DNA of 64,000 nt. Source: HXMU1420-2 sp017643305 (GTDB lineage Bacteria > Pseudomonadota > Alphaproteobacteria > Rhodobacterales > Rhodobacteraceae). The position numbers and the translations under genes were made by a program. The DNA lies in the NCBI GenBank assembly GCA_965217135.1, contig OZ244249.1:248001-312000 (forward strand). The letters are read 5' to 3'. The notes under the pieces are model-generated. The model was not told the DNA's origin and made no database searches. It saw only the letters and a list, made by a program, of their open reading frames with translations. Below are positions 25,133 through 32,667 of this stretch, piece after piece. Within the stretch, counting starts at the first letter, position 1, and each line of letters starts with the position of its first letter.

Positions 25133-25921
25133 ATGGATCTGGGTCTGAAAGACAAGCTGGTCCTCGTCACCGGATCAGGCTCTGGCATCGGTAAGGCAAC
25201 GGCCCGTGTCTATCTCGAGGAGGGTGCGCGGTTGATCGTACACGGATTGACTGAGGCCGAGGTCACCGCTTGCGAGGACGATCTGTCGTCTTTGGGTTCT
25301 GTCGAGGGGATGGCTGCCGACCTAACCAAGCTCGCCGATGCCAAGGCATTGGCAGACTTCGCACTGGCGCGTGGTTCGGTCGATGTGCTGGTCAATAACG
25401 TGGGCATCTTCTCGGTTAAACCATTCGAGGATCTGAGCGACGACGACTGGATGCACTACTTCAACATCAACGTGATGTCCGCAGTCCGGATGAGCCGGAT
25501 ATTTCTGCCCGCGATGCTGAAGCGTGGCGAAGGCTCCATCGTCAACATGGCCAGCGAGGCGGCGGTCAAACCACTGCCCCAAATGGTGCATTATTCGGTC
25601 ACCAAAACCGCGATGCTCGGCCTAACGCGCGGCATGGCCGAACTGACCAAGGGCACGAAGGTACGGGTCAATTCGATCCTGCCAGGCCCGACCTGGACAG
25701 AGGGCGTCGAAGCCTATTTTGACGGACTTTCCGACCAGAAAGGTGAGCAATTGGGCACCATCATCGACAACTATTTCAAATCAGACGAGCCGACGTCGCT
25801 GATCCAACGTTTCGTTCAGCCTGATGAAGTGGCCCGCATGATCGTCACGATATCGACCAGCACGGCGTCGAACGGTGCCGCACACAAGATCGAAGGCGGT
25901 ATCGTCCGCAACATTCTCTGA
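25133..25921 (+). CDS. Short-chain dehydrogenase/reductase
   Basis: A classical SDR of 262 residues: cofactor motif TGSGSGIG (14-21), LVNNVG, NMASEAA with the catalytic Ser region and HYSVTK as the Tyr-Lys pair. Unlike most SDRs, the C-terminal part carries a longer insert (DGLSDQKGEQLGTIIDNYFKSDEPTSLIQRF) before the family-typical ending. It likely oxidises or reduces a sugar, sugar acid or 3-hydroxy acid in the imported-substrate pathway; the cofactor cannot be fixed from sequence alone. It starts 1 nt after the permease stop, inside the long operon. Confidence 0.9.
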   Translation: MDLGLKDKLVLVTGSGSGIGKATARVYLEEGARLIVHGLTEAEVTACEDDLSSLGSVEGMAADLTKLADAKALADFALARGSVDVLVNNVGIFSVKPFEDLSDDDWMHYFNINVMSAVRMSRIFLPAMLKRGEGSIVNMASEAAVKPLPQMVHYSVTKTAMLGLTRGMAELTKGTKVRVNSILPGPTWTEGVEAYFDGLSDQKGEQLGTIIDNYFKSDEPTSLIQRFVQPDEVARMIVTISTSTASNGAAHKIEGGIVRNIL

Positions 25922-25943
25922 AACAAGACCAAAGGAGCCGCCA

Positions 25944-26438
25944 ATGGCCGCACTTACATTCTCTCACATCGGCATCACCGTTCCGGACCTCGAAAAGGCC
26001 GTAGAGTTCTATTCCAAGGCTTTCGGTCTATACGTGCTGATGGAACCCACCGAAATCCTGCACGACGAAAGCGCTATCGGTCAGATGTGCGACGATGTCT
26101 TTGGCGAGGGCTGGGGTAGTTTCCGCATAGCGCATTTGTCGCTGGGCGACGGGGTTGGCATCGAGTTGTTCGAGTTCCCCAAGACCATCGAAGAAGAGCG
26201 CCCGTTCGAATACTGGCGCCGTGGTTTATTCCATTTCTGTGTGCAGGACGAAGATCTGGAAGGGCGTGTCAAGGTCATCGAAGAACTCGGCGGCAAGCAG
26301 CGCATGCAACAGGTGCGCAAGTATTACCCCGGCGAGAAGCCTTATCGGATGGTCTATATGGAAGACCCTTTCGGCAATATCTTCGAGCTTTATAGTCACT
26401 CTTACGAATTGACCTACTCGGCCGGCGCCTATGACTGA
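25944..26438 (+). CDS. VOC (glyoxalase/dioxygenase) family protein
   Basis: A 164-residue protein with a single vicinal-oxygen-chelate module pair. Candidate metal ligands are His in FSHIGITVPDLEKAVEFYSKAFGL, His in RGLFHFCVQDEDL and Glu in NIFELYSHSYE. The start ATG has AAAGGAG 8 nt upstream; the frame is open a further 23 codons within the SDR gene. VOC proteins include isomerases, lyases and dioxygenases, so its step is unknown. Its 3' end overlaps the next gene by 8 nt, indicating tight co-expression. Confidence 0.85.
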   Translation: MAALTFSHIGITVPDLEKAVEFYSKAFGLYVLMEPTEILHDESAIGQMCDDVFGEGWGSFRIAHLSLGDGVGIELFEFPKTIEEERPFEYWRRGLFHFCVQDEDLEGRVKVIEELGGKQRMQQVRKYYPGEKPYRMVYMEDPFGNIFELYSHSYELTYSAGAYD

Positions 26439-27462
26439 ACCTGTCGAAATTGTTCGCAGAACAGACAGGCCCAAGGTCGTGATCACCGATTACGACTTTG
26501 GCGATGTCGACGTCGAGACGGAAATCTTGGAAGCCGCCGGGGCTGAGGTGATCGCGCTTCAAGCCAAGAGCCAGGACGACCTGTTCGATGTCGCGCCTGA
26601 TTGCGCCGCGATGATGAACCAATACGCGCGGGTTGGGAAGGAAACGATTCTGCGGATGCAAAAGTGTGAGGTCATTGCACGCTATGGCGTTGGGGTAGAC
26701 ATCGTGGATGTCGCCACGGCAACGGACAGGGGCATCCTTGTGACCAATGTGCAGAACTACTGCACCGAGGAAGTTGCCGATCATGCGATCGCGTTGTGGC
26801 TAACACTGGCCCGCAAGCTACCGCAATATGACCGCGCGACACATGCCGGAATCTGGAAATGGCAAACCGGGCAACCGGTTTATCGATTGCGCGGTCGAAC
26901 TATGGGCGTGGTGTCGCTAGGCAAAATTGGTCAGGCCATCGTGGCAAGGGCTCAGGCCTTTGGGGTCGATGTCATCGCATATGACCCGTTTTTGCCCGCC
27001 GAAATTGCTGCAAAGCTTGGCGTGGAACTGGTCAGTAAGACCGACCTGATAGCGCGGTCCGACTACATTCTCATGCAGGCCCCGATGACGCCGGACACGC
27101 ATCACTTTCTGTCAGATGCCGAATTCGCAGCCATGAAACCGGGTGTAATCCTTGTGAACACCGGGCGTGGGCCGACGGTGGACAACAAGGCGCTTTATCG
27201 CGCGTTGACCGAGGGGCATCTGGCGGCAGCTGGCCTCGACGACCCCGAGGAGGAACCAGCCAAGCGCGCCAACTGGACCCCCGAGGCTAACCCGCTTTTC
27301 CAGCTGCCCAATGTCCTCGTGACACCCCATGCGGCCTATTACTCTGAGGCGTCAATTCGCGCCGCACGCATCACCGCCGCAACTCAAGTAGCCAAGGTCC
27401 TGACAGGCCAGAAACCCGATTACACCATCAATGCAGACGCATTGGCCGCGACCCCCGTCTAA
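26431..27462 (+). CDS. D-2-hydroxyacid dehydrogenase (NAD), CtBP-like
   Basis: The 343-residue enzyme of the D-isomer-specific 2-hydroxyacid dehydrogenase family has the nucleotide motif GVVSLGKIGQAIVARAQAFG (about 159-178), the substrate Arg in VNTGRGPTVDNKAL, the Glu of LDDPEEEP and the catalytic His in VTPHAAYYSE. It belongs to the group often labelled C-terminal-binding protein. It would interconvert a 2-oxo acid and a D-2-hydroxy acid, plausibly a sugar-acid intermediate. It overlaps the VOC gene by 8 nt and precedes the RraA-type gene by 12 nt. Confidence 0.88.
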   Translation: MTEPVEIVRRTDRPKVVITDYDFGDVDVETEILEAAGAEVIALQAKSQDDLFDVAPDCAAMMNQYARVGKETILRMQKCEVIARYGVGVDIVDVATATDRGILVTNVQNYCTEEVADHAIALWLTLARKLPQYDRATHAGIWKWQTGQPVYRLRGRTMGVVSLGKIGQAIVARAQAFGVDVIAYDPFLPAEIAAKLGVELVSKTDLIARSDYILMQAPMTPDTHHFLSDAEFAAMKPGVILVNTGRGPTVDNKALYRALTEGHLAAAGLDDPEEEPAKRANWTPEANPLFQLPNVLVTPHAAYYSEASIRAARITAATQVAKVLTGQKPDYTINADALAATPV

Positions 27463-27474
27463 CAGGAGAATATC

Positions 27475-28164
27475 ATGCCAGACGTAAGCACAGACCTTCG
27501 GGTCTTCAATGATTTTGAGCGCAACCCGGAACTCTTGAAGAAGTTCGACATGGTTCTGGAAGCTCTGTCCGCAGCAGCGATTTTTGCCGATGTTCAATAC
27601 CGGACCGGCGTTATGGACAGCGCCATCAAACCTGCATTCCGCGCAAAGGTCACGGGCCAGGCTCTTACTGTGCAACTGTCAAAGGGTGATCTGGTTGATC
27701 CTTTGAAGGCACTCGAAATGGGTCAGGAAGGAGATGTGATTGTCGTCGATGCCGGTGGCGATCTGAACACTTCCGTGTGTGGCGGTTTAATGGGCGGATT
27801 AGCTCAGAACCGCGGAATTCGCGGAATGATCGTTGATGGTGCAGGTCGCGACACCGACGAATTGGAATTGATCAATTGGCCAATCTGGACGCGCGCGATC
27901 ACGCCACGCGGTACGCACACGATGTTTTCAGAGCGCCGTGAAGAATTGTCGATCAACGTTCCGATCGCCTGTGGCGGCGTCGTGGTGAACCCTGGCGATT
28001 TCATTGTCGCTGACCTGATGGGCGTGACCGTCATACCGCAAGAGATTGCTGAAGAAACCGTGCGCCTTGCGCAAGAACAGGCGGACCGTGAAGAAGCGAC
28101 GCGTGAATGGGTTGCTCAGGGCAAGACCGTCGAGGATCTGCTGAATGAATTCGGTCGCATCTAA
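27475..28164 (+). CDS. RraA family aldolase/decarboxylase-like protein
   Basis: The 229-residue protein has the RraA signature GGLMGGLAQNRGIRGMIVDG followed by AGRD (Arg125, Asp126), and the C-terminal DFIVADLMGVTVIP. RraA-type enzymes cleave 4-hydroxy-2-oxo acids or decarboxylate oxaloacetate with a divalent metal. It is the second RraA member in the window, only distantly similar to the one at 1680. A ribosome site (AGGAG) precedes the ATG. The next gene begins directly after its stop. A retro-aldol step on a keto-acid from this operon is likely. Confidence 0.85.
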   Translation: MPDVSTDLRVFNDFERNPELLKKFDMVLEALSAAAIFADVQYRTGVMDSAIKPAFRAKVTGQALTVQLSKGDLVDPLKALEMGQEGDVIVVDAGGDLNTSVCGGLMGGLAQNRGIRGMIVDGAGRDTDELELINWPIWTRAITPRGTHTMFSERREELSINVPIACGGVVVNPGDFIVADLMGVTVIPQEIAEETVRLAQEQADREEATREWVAQGKTVEDLLNEFGRI

Positions 28165-28500
28165 ATGCTTGTAGATGTCCGGACCTATCGCTGCAAACCG
28201 GGAACACTGAACGCGCATCTCGCACTTTACGAGGAATTCGGCTTGGAACCCCAGTTTCGATGCCTTGGGTCGCCGCTTGCCTACCTGCGTGGCGAAAGCG
28301 GCGACCCGAACGAATACATCCACATCTGGGTCTACAAGAACGCGGCTGACCGGGAAGAAAAACGAGCGATGCTTTGGGCCGATCCCGATTGGCTCGACTA
28401 TGTCACCAAAAGCACTGATCTAGGCGCGCTCGAAACGCAGAGCAATCGTCTGCTAAATCCCGTCAGTTTTTGTCCACTAATCCAAGGACCAGACGCTTGA
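28165..28500 (+). CDS. NIPSNAP family protein
   Basis: A small protein of 111 residues with the ferredoxin-like NIPSNAP pattern: MLVDVRTYRCKPGTLNAHLALYEEFGL at the start, then IHIWVYKNAADREEKRAMLWADPDWLDYV. These small alpha/beta-barrel proteins often sit in catabolic operons; a catalytic role is not established. Its ATG follows the RraA stop with no gap, and its own stop overlaps the kinase start. Confidence 0.82.
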   Translation: MLVDVRTYRCKPGTLNAHLALYEEFGLEPQFRCLGSPLAYLRGESGDPNEYIHIWVYKNAADREEKRAMLWADPDWLDYVTKSTDLGALETQSNRLLNPVSFCPLIQGPDA

Positions 28501-29429
28501 AGTGCTTGGCCACAGAAATTACTTCATCTCAGACGCTTGTCGGCGTCGACTGGGGAACCTCTTCGTTTCGCGCCTTCCTGATTAGCGCTGATGGCGAGGT
28601 GCTTGACAGCGTTTCATCGCCCGAAGGCATCATGCAGGTCGAGGGGCAGACCTTTGAGGCGGTCCTTGATCGCCTCATTGGCCACTGGATCGCCGATGTC
28701 GATTTGCCGATCTTGGCATCCGGCATGATCACCAGCAGAAATGGTTGGGTCGAAACGCCCTATGCTGGGTTGCCGCTTGGGGCCGAGGAGCATGCAAAGG
28801 CGTTGGTGCCCCATGATGCCTCAAACGGCGCGCGCATTTATTTTGTCACCGGTGTTGCGACCGAACATGCTGGCGGCCCGGATGTCATGCGCGGCGAAGA
28901 AACCCAGGTCATCGGAGCCTCGGCGCTTGGTCTCAGTGAAGGCACCTTCGTGATGCCGGGCACGCATAGCAAATGGGTTCGGGTAGTTGATGGCAAGATC
29001 GCGGATTTCTCGACCTACATGACGGGAGAGATGTTTGCGGCGCTAAAAGAGCACACCATCCTCGGCACCTTGATGAAAGACGGTGCCTTCGTTGAAAAAG
29101 CGTTTGAGATGGGTGTCAGGTCCGGATTGAATAAAACGTCTAACCTGCTGCACAGCCTGTTTCATGTGCGAACACTGCCGTTGTTGGGCAAGATATCAAA
29201 AGAAGCCACGGCAGACTACATGTCGGGATTGCTGATTGGGACCGAAATTGCGACAGCGACTCACGAGTTGGATGAACTCGAAGCGATCACCATCGTTGGG
29301 CGCGACGATTTATCTGAAAGATATGAATTGGCGCTGCGCCTCGCCGGTTTCGAAAGCCGCCGCTCGCCCGATGACATCGTCGCCAAGGGGCATTTTCTGA
29401 TCGCGCGCGCGGCGGGTCTCGTCGGATGA
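28497..29429 (+). CDS. dgoK: 2-dehydro-3-deoxygalactonokinase
   Basis: The protein matches DgoK kinases: VGVDWGTSSFRAFLISADGEVL (phosphate-binding start), ILASGMITSRNGWVETPYAGLPLG, FVTGVATEHAGGPDVMRGEETQVIGA, PGTHSKWVRV and FSTYMTGEMFAALKEHTILG. It phosphorylates 2-keto-3-deoxygalactonate. The start is taken as TTG at 28497, overlapping the previous stop (TTGA) with AAGGA 8 nt upstream, giving 310 residues; a TTG nine codons earlier is also open. It overlaps the aldolase gene in an ATGA tetrad, making a kinase-aldolase pair. Confidence 0.92.
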   Translation: MKCLATEITSSQTLVGVDWGTSSFRAFLISADGEVLDSVSSPEGIMQVEGQTFEAVLDRLIGHWIADVDLPILASGMITSRNGWVETPYAGLPLGAEEHAKALVPHDASNGARIYFVTGVATEHAGGPDVMRGEETQVIGASALGLSEGTFVMPGTHSKWVRVVDGKIADFSTYMTGEMFAALKEHTILGTLMKDGAFVEKAFEMGVRSGLNKTSNLLHSLFHVRTLPLLGKISKEATADYMSGLLIGTEIATATHELDELEAITIVGRDDLSERYELALRLAGFESRRSPDDIVAKGHFLIARAAGLVG

Positions 29430-30052
29430 TCAATCTTGTTGAAGCTCTCGCAGCCAACCCCCTAATTGCCATTCTCCGAGGTCTGGAACCAAAAACCGCC
29501 ACTCGCATCTCGGACGTGTTGTATGGGGCCGGTTTTCGGATAATCGAGGTTCCGCTGAACTCCCCTGATCCGCTGAACTCCATAGCGCAAATCGTCCTCA
29601 AGCATGGCGCTCAGGCCGTTGTTGGTGCTGGCACCGTCCTGACCGTTGATCAGGTGGACGCGGTCGCAGATGCTGGCGGAAAGCTGATTGTTTCTCCAAA
29701 TATGAACCCAGATGTTGGGCGCGCTGCCGTTGCAAAAGGACTACACTGGTGTCCGGGCGTGATGACCCCAACCGAGGCTTTTGCGGCGTTGGATCTGGGT
29801 GCATCGGTGCTAAAGTTCTTTCCTGCAGAAATGGTTCCACCTGCGGCCATCGCTGCGATGCGCGCCGTATTGCCTGGCGAAGCGGTGATTGCGGCGGTAG
29901 GGGGTATTACGCCAGACACGATGGCACCCTATCTTGCGGCGGGCGTGGATGGGTTCGGCTTGGGGTCTGCGCTCTTCAAACCCGGCTATGCAGTTGATGA
30001 GATCGGTCGGCGCGCAGGCGCCTTTGTGACTGCCTTGGAGGAATTAGTATGA
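29426..30052 (+). CDS. dgoA: 2-dehydro-3-deoxy-6-phosphogalactonate aldolase
   Basis: A 208-residue class I aldolase of the KDPG/KDPGal family: PLIAILRGLEP, the catalytic Glu41 in IIEVPLNSPDPL, GAGTVLT, HWCPGVMTPTEAFAALDLGA and the Schiff-base Lys130 in VLKFFPAE. The IIEVPLNSP form and pairing with dgoK favour KDPGal over KDPG. It yields pyruvate and glyceraldehyde 3-phosphate. Both ends overlap the neighbours by 4 nt. Confidence 0.92.
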   Translation: MINLVEALAANPLIAILRGLEPKTATRISDVLYGAGFRIIEVPLNSPDPLNSIAQIVLKHGAQAVVGAGTVLTVDQVDAVADAGGKLIVSPNMNPDVGRAAVAKGLHWCPGVMTPTEAFAALDLGASVLKFFPAEMVPPAAIAAMRAVLPGEAVIAAVGGITPDTMAPYLAAGVDGFGLGSALFKPGYAVDEIGRRAGAFVTALEELV

Positions 30053-30750
30053 AACAGGCCCTTGTCACGGGCGGCACACGGGGGATAGGCGCTGGCGTTG
30101 CGCGGGTGCTTGTTTCGTCGGGATGGACCGTGGTTGCCGCATCAATTTCTCAGGCCGAAATTGATACGTTTGACTCTCAAAATGGGATCAACACACAGCT
30201 TCTCGATGTCACAGATCAGGCCTCTGTAGATGCGGTATTCGGCGACCTAACCCGGCTCGATGCATTGGTGAATTGCGCGGGGATTCTGGTGCGAGGTGAG
30301 GAATACGACATCGACGTGTTCGCGCGTGTGTTGGATGTGAACCTCACCGGCACCATGCGCTGTTGTCTTGCCGCTCAGCCGCTTTTGGCACAATCCGGTG
30401 GGGCAATCGTCAACACAGCCTCCATGCTCAGCACCTTTGGTGGGCCATTGGTACCGGCCTACTCCGCCTCGAAAGGTGGGGTGGCGCAGTTGACCAAGGC
30501 GCTGGCCGGCAAGTGGGCAGCGGATGGGATCCGCGTGAATGCCGTCGCCCCAGGCTGGATCGAAACCGAAATGACCCAAGGCCTGCGCGATAACCCCGAC
30601 CGCGCTGAAGGCATCCTGTCTAGAACGCCGCTGAACCGATGGGGCAAAGTATCAGAAGTTGGCGCATTGGTGCGCTGGTTGCTAAGCGAAGAGGCCAGTT
30701 TCGTCACTGGATCAGTTTACCCAGTCGACGGCGGCTATCTGGCGATGTGA
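30049..30750 (+). CDS. Short-chain dehydrogenase/reductase
   Basis: A 233-residue classical SDR with TGGTRGIGAG, LVNCAGI, NTASML and the AYSASK catalytic pair. The C-terminal EEASFVTGSVYPVDGGYLAM is typical. It is likely a sugar or sugar-acid dehydrogenase, for example of a fuconate, galactonate or arabinose type, feeding the dgoK/dgoA branch (inference). Its ATG overlaps the aldolase stop by 4 nt, and the cupin gene follows after 10 nt. Confidence 0.9.
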   Translation: MKQALVTGGTRGIGAGVARVLVSSGWTVVAASISQAEIDTFDSQNGINTQLLDVTDQASVDAVFGDLTRLDALVNCAGILVRGEEYDIDVFARVLDVNLTGTMRCCLAAQPLLAQSGGAIVNTASMLSTFGGPLVPAYSASKGGVAQLTKALAGKWAADGIRVNAVAPGWIETEMTQGLRDNPDRAEGILSRTPLNRWGKVSEVGALVRWLLSEEASFVTGSVYPVDGGYLAM

Positions 30751-30760
30751 GGAGAGAAAG

Positions 30761-31279
30761 ATGAAAGACGAAGACACGTCCCGAATGCCATACCAACTGC
30801 CGTTCCCCAAGGACGCGCAGGAAGAGATCGTGATCCCCAATGCAGCAACAACGGATGAGCGCCTTTGGGTGCCGCAAGCTGAAAACGTTTGGTTCCGCCC
30901 GCTATGTCTGAACCGATCGCAGGGATATTGGATGAACCTGCTGAAGGTAAAAAAGGCCGGGGTTCTATCGCGCCACCGGCACCCGCAACCTGTACATGGT
31001 TTCGTTCTGAAAGGGCGTTGGCACTATCTGGAACATGACTGGGTCGCCGAAGAAGGCGGTTATGTCTATGAGCCGCCGGGTGAAACCCATACGCTTGTCG
31101 TGCCCGAGGATGTCGAAGAAATGATCACCTATTTTCAGGTCAACGGCGTGATGTGCTACGTCGATCCCTGGGGCAAGGTCACGGGCTACGAAGATGTCTT
31201 CACCAAGATCGACATGTGCCGGAAGCACTTTGCAGAGGTCGGGCTGGGTGAGGATTATGTCGACCAGTTCGTCAGGTAA
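30761..31279 (+). CDS. Cupin-domain protein (2,4'-dihydroxyacetophenone dioxygenase-like)
   Basis: The 172-residue protein has cupin motif 1 in LSRHRHPQPVHGFVLKGRWHY (two or more His ligands) and a motif-2-like stretch in YEPPGETHTLVV. The arrangement with LNRSQGYWMNLLKVKKAG recalls the ChrR-type cupins and dioxygenases acting on dihydroxyacetophenone. A metal-dependent isomerase or oxygenase is possible. It ends the long operon (AGGAGAG ribosome site upstream). It converges on the 2-hydroxyacid dehydrogenase gene, with 131 nt between containing no clear terminator. Confidence 0.78.
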   Translation: MKDEDTSRMPYQLPFPKDAQEEIVIPNAATTDERLWVPQAENVWFRPLCLNRSQGYWMNLLKVKKAGVLSRHRHPQPVHGFVLKGRWHYLEHDWVAEEGGYVYEPPGETHTLVVPEDVEEMITYFQVNGVMCYVDPWGKVTGYEDVFTKIDMCRKHFAEVGLGEDYVDQFVR

Positions 31280-31410
31280 ATGCGCTGGTTTCACAGCCAT
31301 TGAATATATGAATGTAGCTTGGTTGACCTAGTTCCGAGACCGTAGTTGCGCAGAGACGACGTGCATCCCAGACTTGCCACAAATCGCGGCCTGCGAACTC
31401 GATCCAGATC

Positions 31411-32625
31411 CTACGGGTTCGCTCGCAACACTTGTGCTGACACTGGCGCTCCGGAACGGTCAAACAACGTGCTGTCGTCAAAGTCGATGATCTTGCTCAA
31501 ATCGCGGTCGAGCTCACGCAATCCACACAGCGCCATTGTGGTCGACAATTCCTTTTGGATGATGTCCAGCGCTCTCGTCACACCTGCCTCACCGCCAGCG
31601 CCAAGACCGAAAATGTAAGGTCGCCCTATGAATGCGCCTTTGGCACCCAGGGCGATGGCTTTCAAGACGTCCTGTCCTGACCGAATACCACCGTCCATAT
31701 AGACCTCTATCTTTTCACCCAACTCTGCGGCAATGGCAGGCAGCTTCGAAATCGACGATGCGGCACCGTCCAGTTGGCGACCGCCGTGGTTCGACACGAT
31801 CAGTGCGTCGGCTCCGACGTCAACGCATTTTGCGGCGTCCTCGACCTCTTGCACGCCTTTCAAAACCAATGGGCCGGGCCAGAGATCGCGGAACATCTTG
31901 ATCATTTCCCAGTCGAGCTTGGGTTCGAACTGGCTTGCCGTCCAGTCAGCGATGCTCGCGTAGCTGTTCACATCCGCGACATGACCCACGATGTTGCCAA
32001 ATGTGCGGTGCTTGGTGCGCAACATCCGAAGGCACCAGCCAGGTCTTGACCCGATCTGCCAGGCAGTCGACAAACTCGGCTTCGGCGGGGCTGACAGTCC
32101 GTTACGAAGATCGACATGACGCTGGCCCGTCAATTGCAGATCGAGTGTGACCACCAACGCAGCGCATTGGGCAACCTTGGCGCGTTCAATCAGGCTTTTG
32201 ACAAATTCACGATCTTTGACAACGTAAAGTTGAAACCAAGTCGGTGCCTGAACAGCGTCAACAACGGCCTCCAACGGTGTGATCGACAAGGTGGGCAGAA
32301 CATAGGGAATACCGGCCTTTTCCGCCGCACGCGCAGCAGCAATCTCTCCGTCGGGGTGGTGCATCCCAGTCATCCCGACCGGGGCCAGCCCCAAAGGCAT
32401 ACCGACCTTTTTCCTCAGCATTTTCGATGTGGTTGTGCGGTCAGAAATATCGCAGGCAACCCTTTGCCGCAGAGAGATCTTGGCAAAATCCGTTACGTTG
32501 CGTGCCATGGTCTGCTGGGTATAGGACCCGCTGTCGCAATACTGATAGAACATGCGTGGCACCCGGCGCCGCGACATCGCCTGCAAGTCGTCAATCGTCA
32601 GCGCGTCGCGCAATCTTCGCACCAT
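31411..32625 (-). CDS. FMN-dependent alpha-hydroxy-acid dehydrogenase (LldD-like)
   Basis: The 404-residue protein follows the FMN hydroxyacid dehydrogenase/oxidase fold: MPLGLAPVGMTGMHHPDGEIAAA, TWFQLYVVKDRE, VVTLDLQLTGQRH, the flavin-N1 lysine in VLKGV (Lys256), catalytic His280 and Arg283 in SNHGGRQLDGA, and MDGGIRSGQD. It oxidises an L-2-hydroxy acid (lactate, mandelate or glycolate class) to the 2-oxo acid, usually feeding electrons to the respiratory chain. It is the last gene after a TakP-like TRAP importer on the same strand, 42 nt after dctM, so it probably acts on the imported acid. Confidence 0.9.
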   Translation of the reverse strand: MVRRLRDALTIDDLQAMSRRRVPRMFYQYCDSGSYTQQTMARNVTDFAKISLRQRVACDISDRTTTSKMLRKKVGMPLGLAPVGMTGMHHPDGEIAAARAAEKAGIPYVLPTLSITPLEAVVDAVQAPTWFQLYVVKDREFVKSLIERAKVAQCAALVVTLDLQLTGQRHVDLRNGLSAPPKPSLSTAWQIGSRPGWCLRMLRTKHRTFGNIVGHVADVNSYASIADWTASQFEPKLDWEMIKMFRDLWPGPLVLKGVQEVEDAAKCVDVGADALIVSNHGGRQLDGAASSISKLPAIAAELGEKIEVYMDGGIRSGQDVLKAIALGAKGAFIGRPYIFGLGAGGEAGVTRALDIIQKELSTTMALCGLRELDRDLSKIIDFDDSTLFDRSGAPVSAQVLRANP

Positions 32626-32667
32626 TTTGGCGTCTCCAAATTTTGATCGGGTTCCGTGCGGCTCAGG

